The position numbers and the translations under genes are program-made. 5,181 nucleotides of DNA. Origin: Bacteroidota bacterium (GTDB lineage Bacteria > Bacteroidota > Bacteroidia > Flavobacteriales > Flavobacteriaceae). Each line of letters opens with the position of its first letter. Position 1 is the first letter of the stretch. Location: contig CANINJ010000146.1 in NCBI GenBank assembly GCA_947468985.1, forward strand, positions 1-5,181, written 5' to 3'. Of the stretch, positions 4,392 to 5,181 are shown piece by piece. Under the pieces are notes generated by a model. That model saw nothing but the letters and a program-made list of their open reading frames with translations, had not been told where the DNA came from and did no database searches.

Positions 4392-5153
4392 CTATATTAT
4401 TTTTTTAATTACACGAAGTTTGTGTGTATGTCTATTGGCTTCAGCGTTATAAATTCCTAAATGATCTAATCTGTCAATTCTTACTTTTCCACTGGCGTGA
4501 ATAATATAATTGTCTTCCATGATAATTCCTACATGAATGATATTGCCTTCTTCGTTATCAAAAAATGCCAAATCTCCAGGTTCGCTTTCTTCAATGAAAC
4601 TTAAAGCATCGCCCTGTTTTGATTGCTGTGATGCGTCTCTCAATAATTTATATCCGTTCAGCTTGTACACCATTTGCGTAAAGCCAGAACAATCAATTCC
4701 AAATGGACTTTTCCCACCCCACAAATAGGGAGCGTTCAAATACATAAAAGCAGTTTTTATAAGCTCTGATTTTGGTTTGATGCCACTAACTTTCGCGCCT
4801 TCAAAATCATAATTAGCGGTATTTATTGACTCGTTATTCAGAAATGAAAGTGAGGCGCCGAGCGGAATTGGTAGCAAAAAATTATTTGAAGCGGTTATAT
4901 AATCGATTAAGTCGCCATTTAAAACAATAGCATCTTTCGATAACTTTTTATAATCTTCTTTTGAAATTACCTGATATTGTTTGGTGTCAACCCAACCTTC
5001 ATAATCGTCAAATTGCAATTTAATTTTCGACCATTGTTTTAACTGTTCTAAAACTTCAAAATGCTCACCAAACAAGACTTGAGAAACAATTTCGCTTCTG
5101 TCGTTTGGTTCCAATCTTAAAGGTATAATCGCTAAATTACAAATTCCGAACAT
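4392..5153 (-). CDS. SH3b-NlpC/P60 cysteine peptidase without a signal peptide
   Basis: This 253-residue C40-family peptidase is likely to cleave murein peptides, by family analogy between D-Glu and the diamino acid. Residues 1-62 form a bacterial SH3 domain (PLRLEPNDRSEIVSQVLFGEHFEVLE, then W41SKI and EGWVD at 52-56). Residues 63-125 could be a second, degenerate SH3b domain. The catalytic domain follows: YLWGGKSPFGIDCSGF (143-158) with nucleophile C155, a PGDLAFF strand (192-198), H207 in IIHVGI, and H219 in IIHASGKVRID as the third catalytic residue. The triad is complete. There is no signal peptide, lipobox or membrane segment, since the protein starts directly with the SH3 strand. This SH3b-SH3b-NlpC/P60 order and the WGGKS and GKVRI motifs recall YkfC, a murein-peptide recycling enzyme. 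A cytosolic role in recycling is therefore inferred rather than cell-wall cutting. The ATG at 5153 fits the domain start. The gene stands alone, convergent with the FKBP gene. Confidence 0.92.
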   Translation of the reverse strand: MFGICNLAIIPLRLEPNDRSEIVSQVLFGEHFEVLEQLKQWSKIKLQFDDYEGWVDTKQYQVISKEDYKKLSKDAIVLNGDLIDYITASNNFLLPIPLGASLSFLNNESINTANYDFEGAKVSGIKPKSELIKTAFMYLNAPYLWGGKSPFGIDCSGFTQMVYKLNGYKLLRDASQQSKQGDALSFIEESEPGDLAFFDNEEGNIIHVGIIMEDNYIIHASGKVRIDRLDHLGIYNAEANRHTHKLRVIKKII

Positions 5154-5181
5154 ATATTTATTAGTTTAAATTTCAAATTAT

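Noticed and set aside
4537..4728. Plus-strand open frame of 63 codons
   Set aside because: It is antisense to the catalytic core of the NlpC/P60 gene.
5175..5181. Possible -7 box (TAATTTG on the minus strand) upstream of the NlpC/P60 gene
   Set aside because: It is one base short of TAnnTTTG and the -33 region lies outside the window, so it cannot be supported.

Overview
This window looks like ordinary chromosomal DNA from a low-GC member of the Bacteroidota, most probably Flavobacterium or a close relative. The reasons are the strongly AT-rich composition, start codons without Shine-Dalgarno sequences, promoters of the TTG-N(17-23)-TAnnTTTG type, two short lipoproteins with a cysteine at residue 20, and protein families typical of Flavobacteriaceae. 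No rRNA, insertion sequence, CRISPR array, phage or defence gene is visible.

Layout. A small lipocalin-like lipoprotein (45-521, +) ends at an intrinsic terminator (615-642). A non-coding stretch follows (522-862). It holds two AT-rich palindromes, two diverged copies of a ~53-bp repeat (656-708 and 753-805), and a strong hairpin (796-857) that probably terminates the tRNA operon coming from the right. That operon runs leftwards as tRNA-Lys(UUU), an identical second tRNA-Lys(UUU), then tRNA-Leu(GAG), from a clear promoter at 1192-1222. Divergent from it is aroK, shikimate kinase (1295-1813, +).

Facing aroK is a three-gene leftward operon. The order is an Hsp15-like S4 RNA-binding protein (start 3262), a TPMT-family SAM methyltransferase (2889-2308) and a PyrR-like phosphoribosyltransferase (2302-1805). 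These genes overlap or lie 5 nt apart, and the last overlaps the end of aroK by 9 bp. Divergent from the S4 gene is a lipoprotein with an FKBP-type prolyl isomerase domain and an acidic calcium-binding tail of EF-hand/TSP3-like repeats (3341-4231, +). A 19-bp perfect hairpin (4305-4345) separates it from a convergent gene for an SH3b-NlpC/P60 cysteine peptidase without a signal peptide (4392-5153, -).

The genes serve separate housekeeping roles: aromatic amino-acid synthesis, translation and ribosome rescue, nucleotide salvage or regulation, envelope protein folding, and murein-peptide processing. I do not see a previously undescribed system here. The points most worth a second look are the repeat pair beside the tRNA terminator, the FKBP-calcium-repeat fusion, the apparently cytosolic NlpC/P60 enzyme, and the repeated motif in the tRNA/aroK divergent promoter region.
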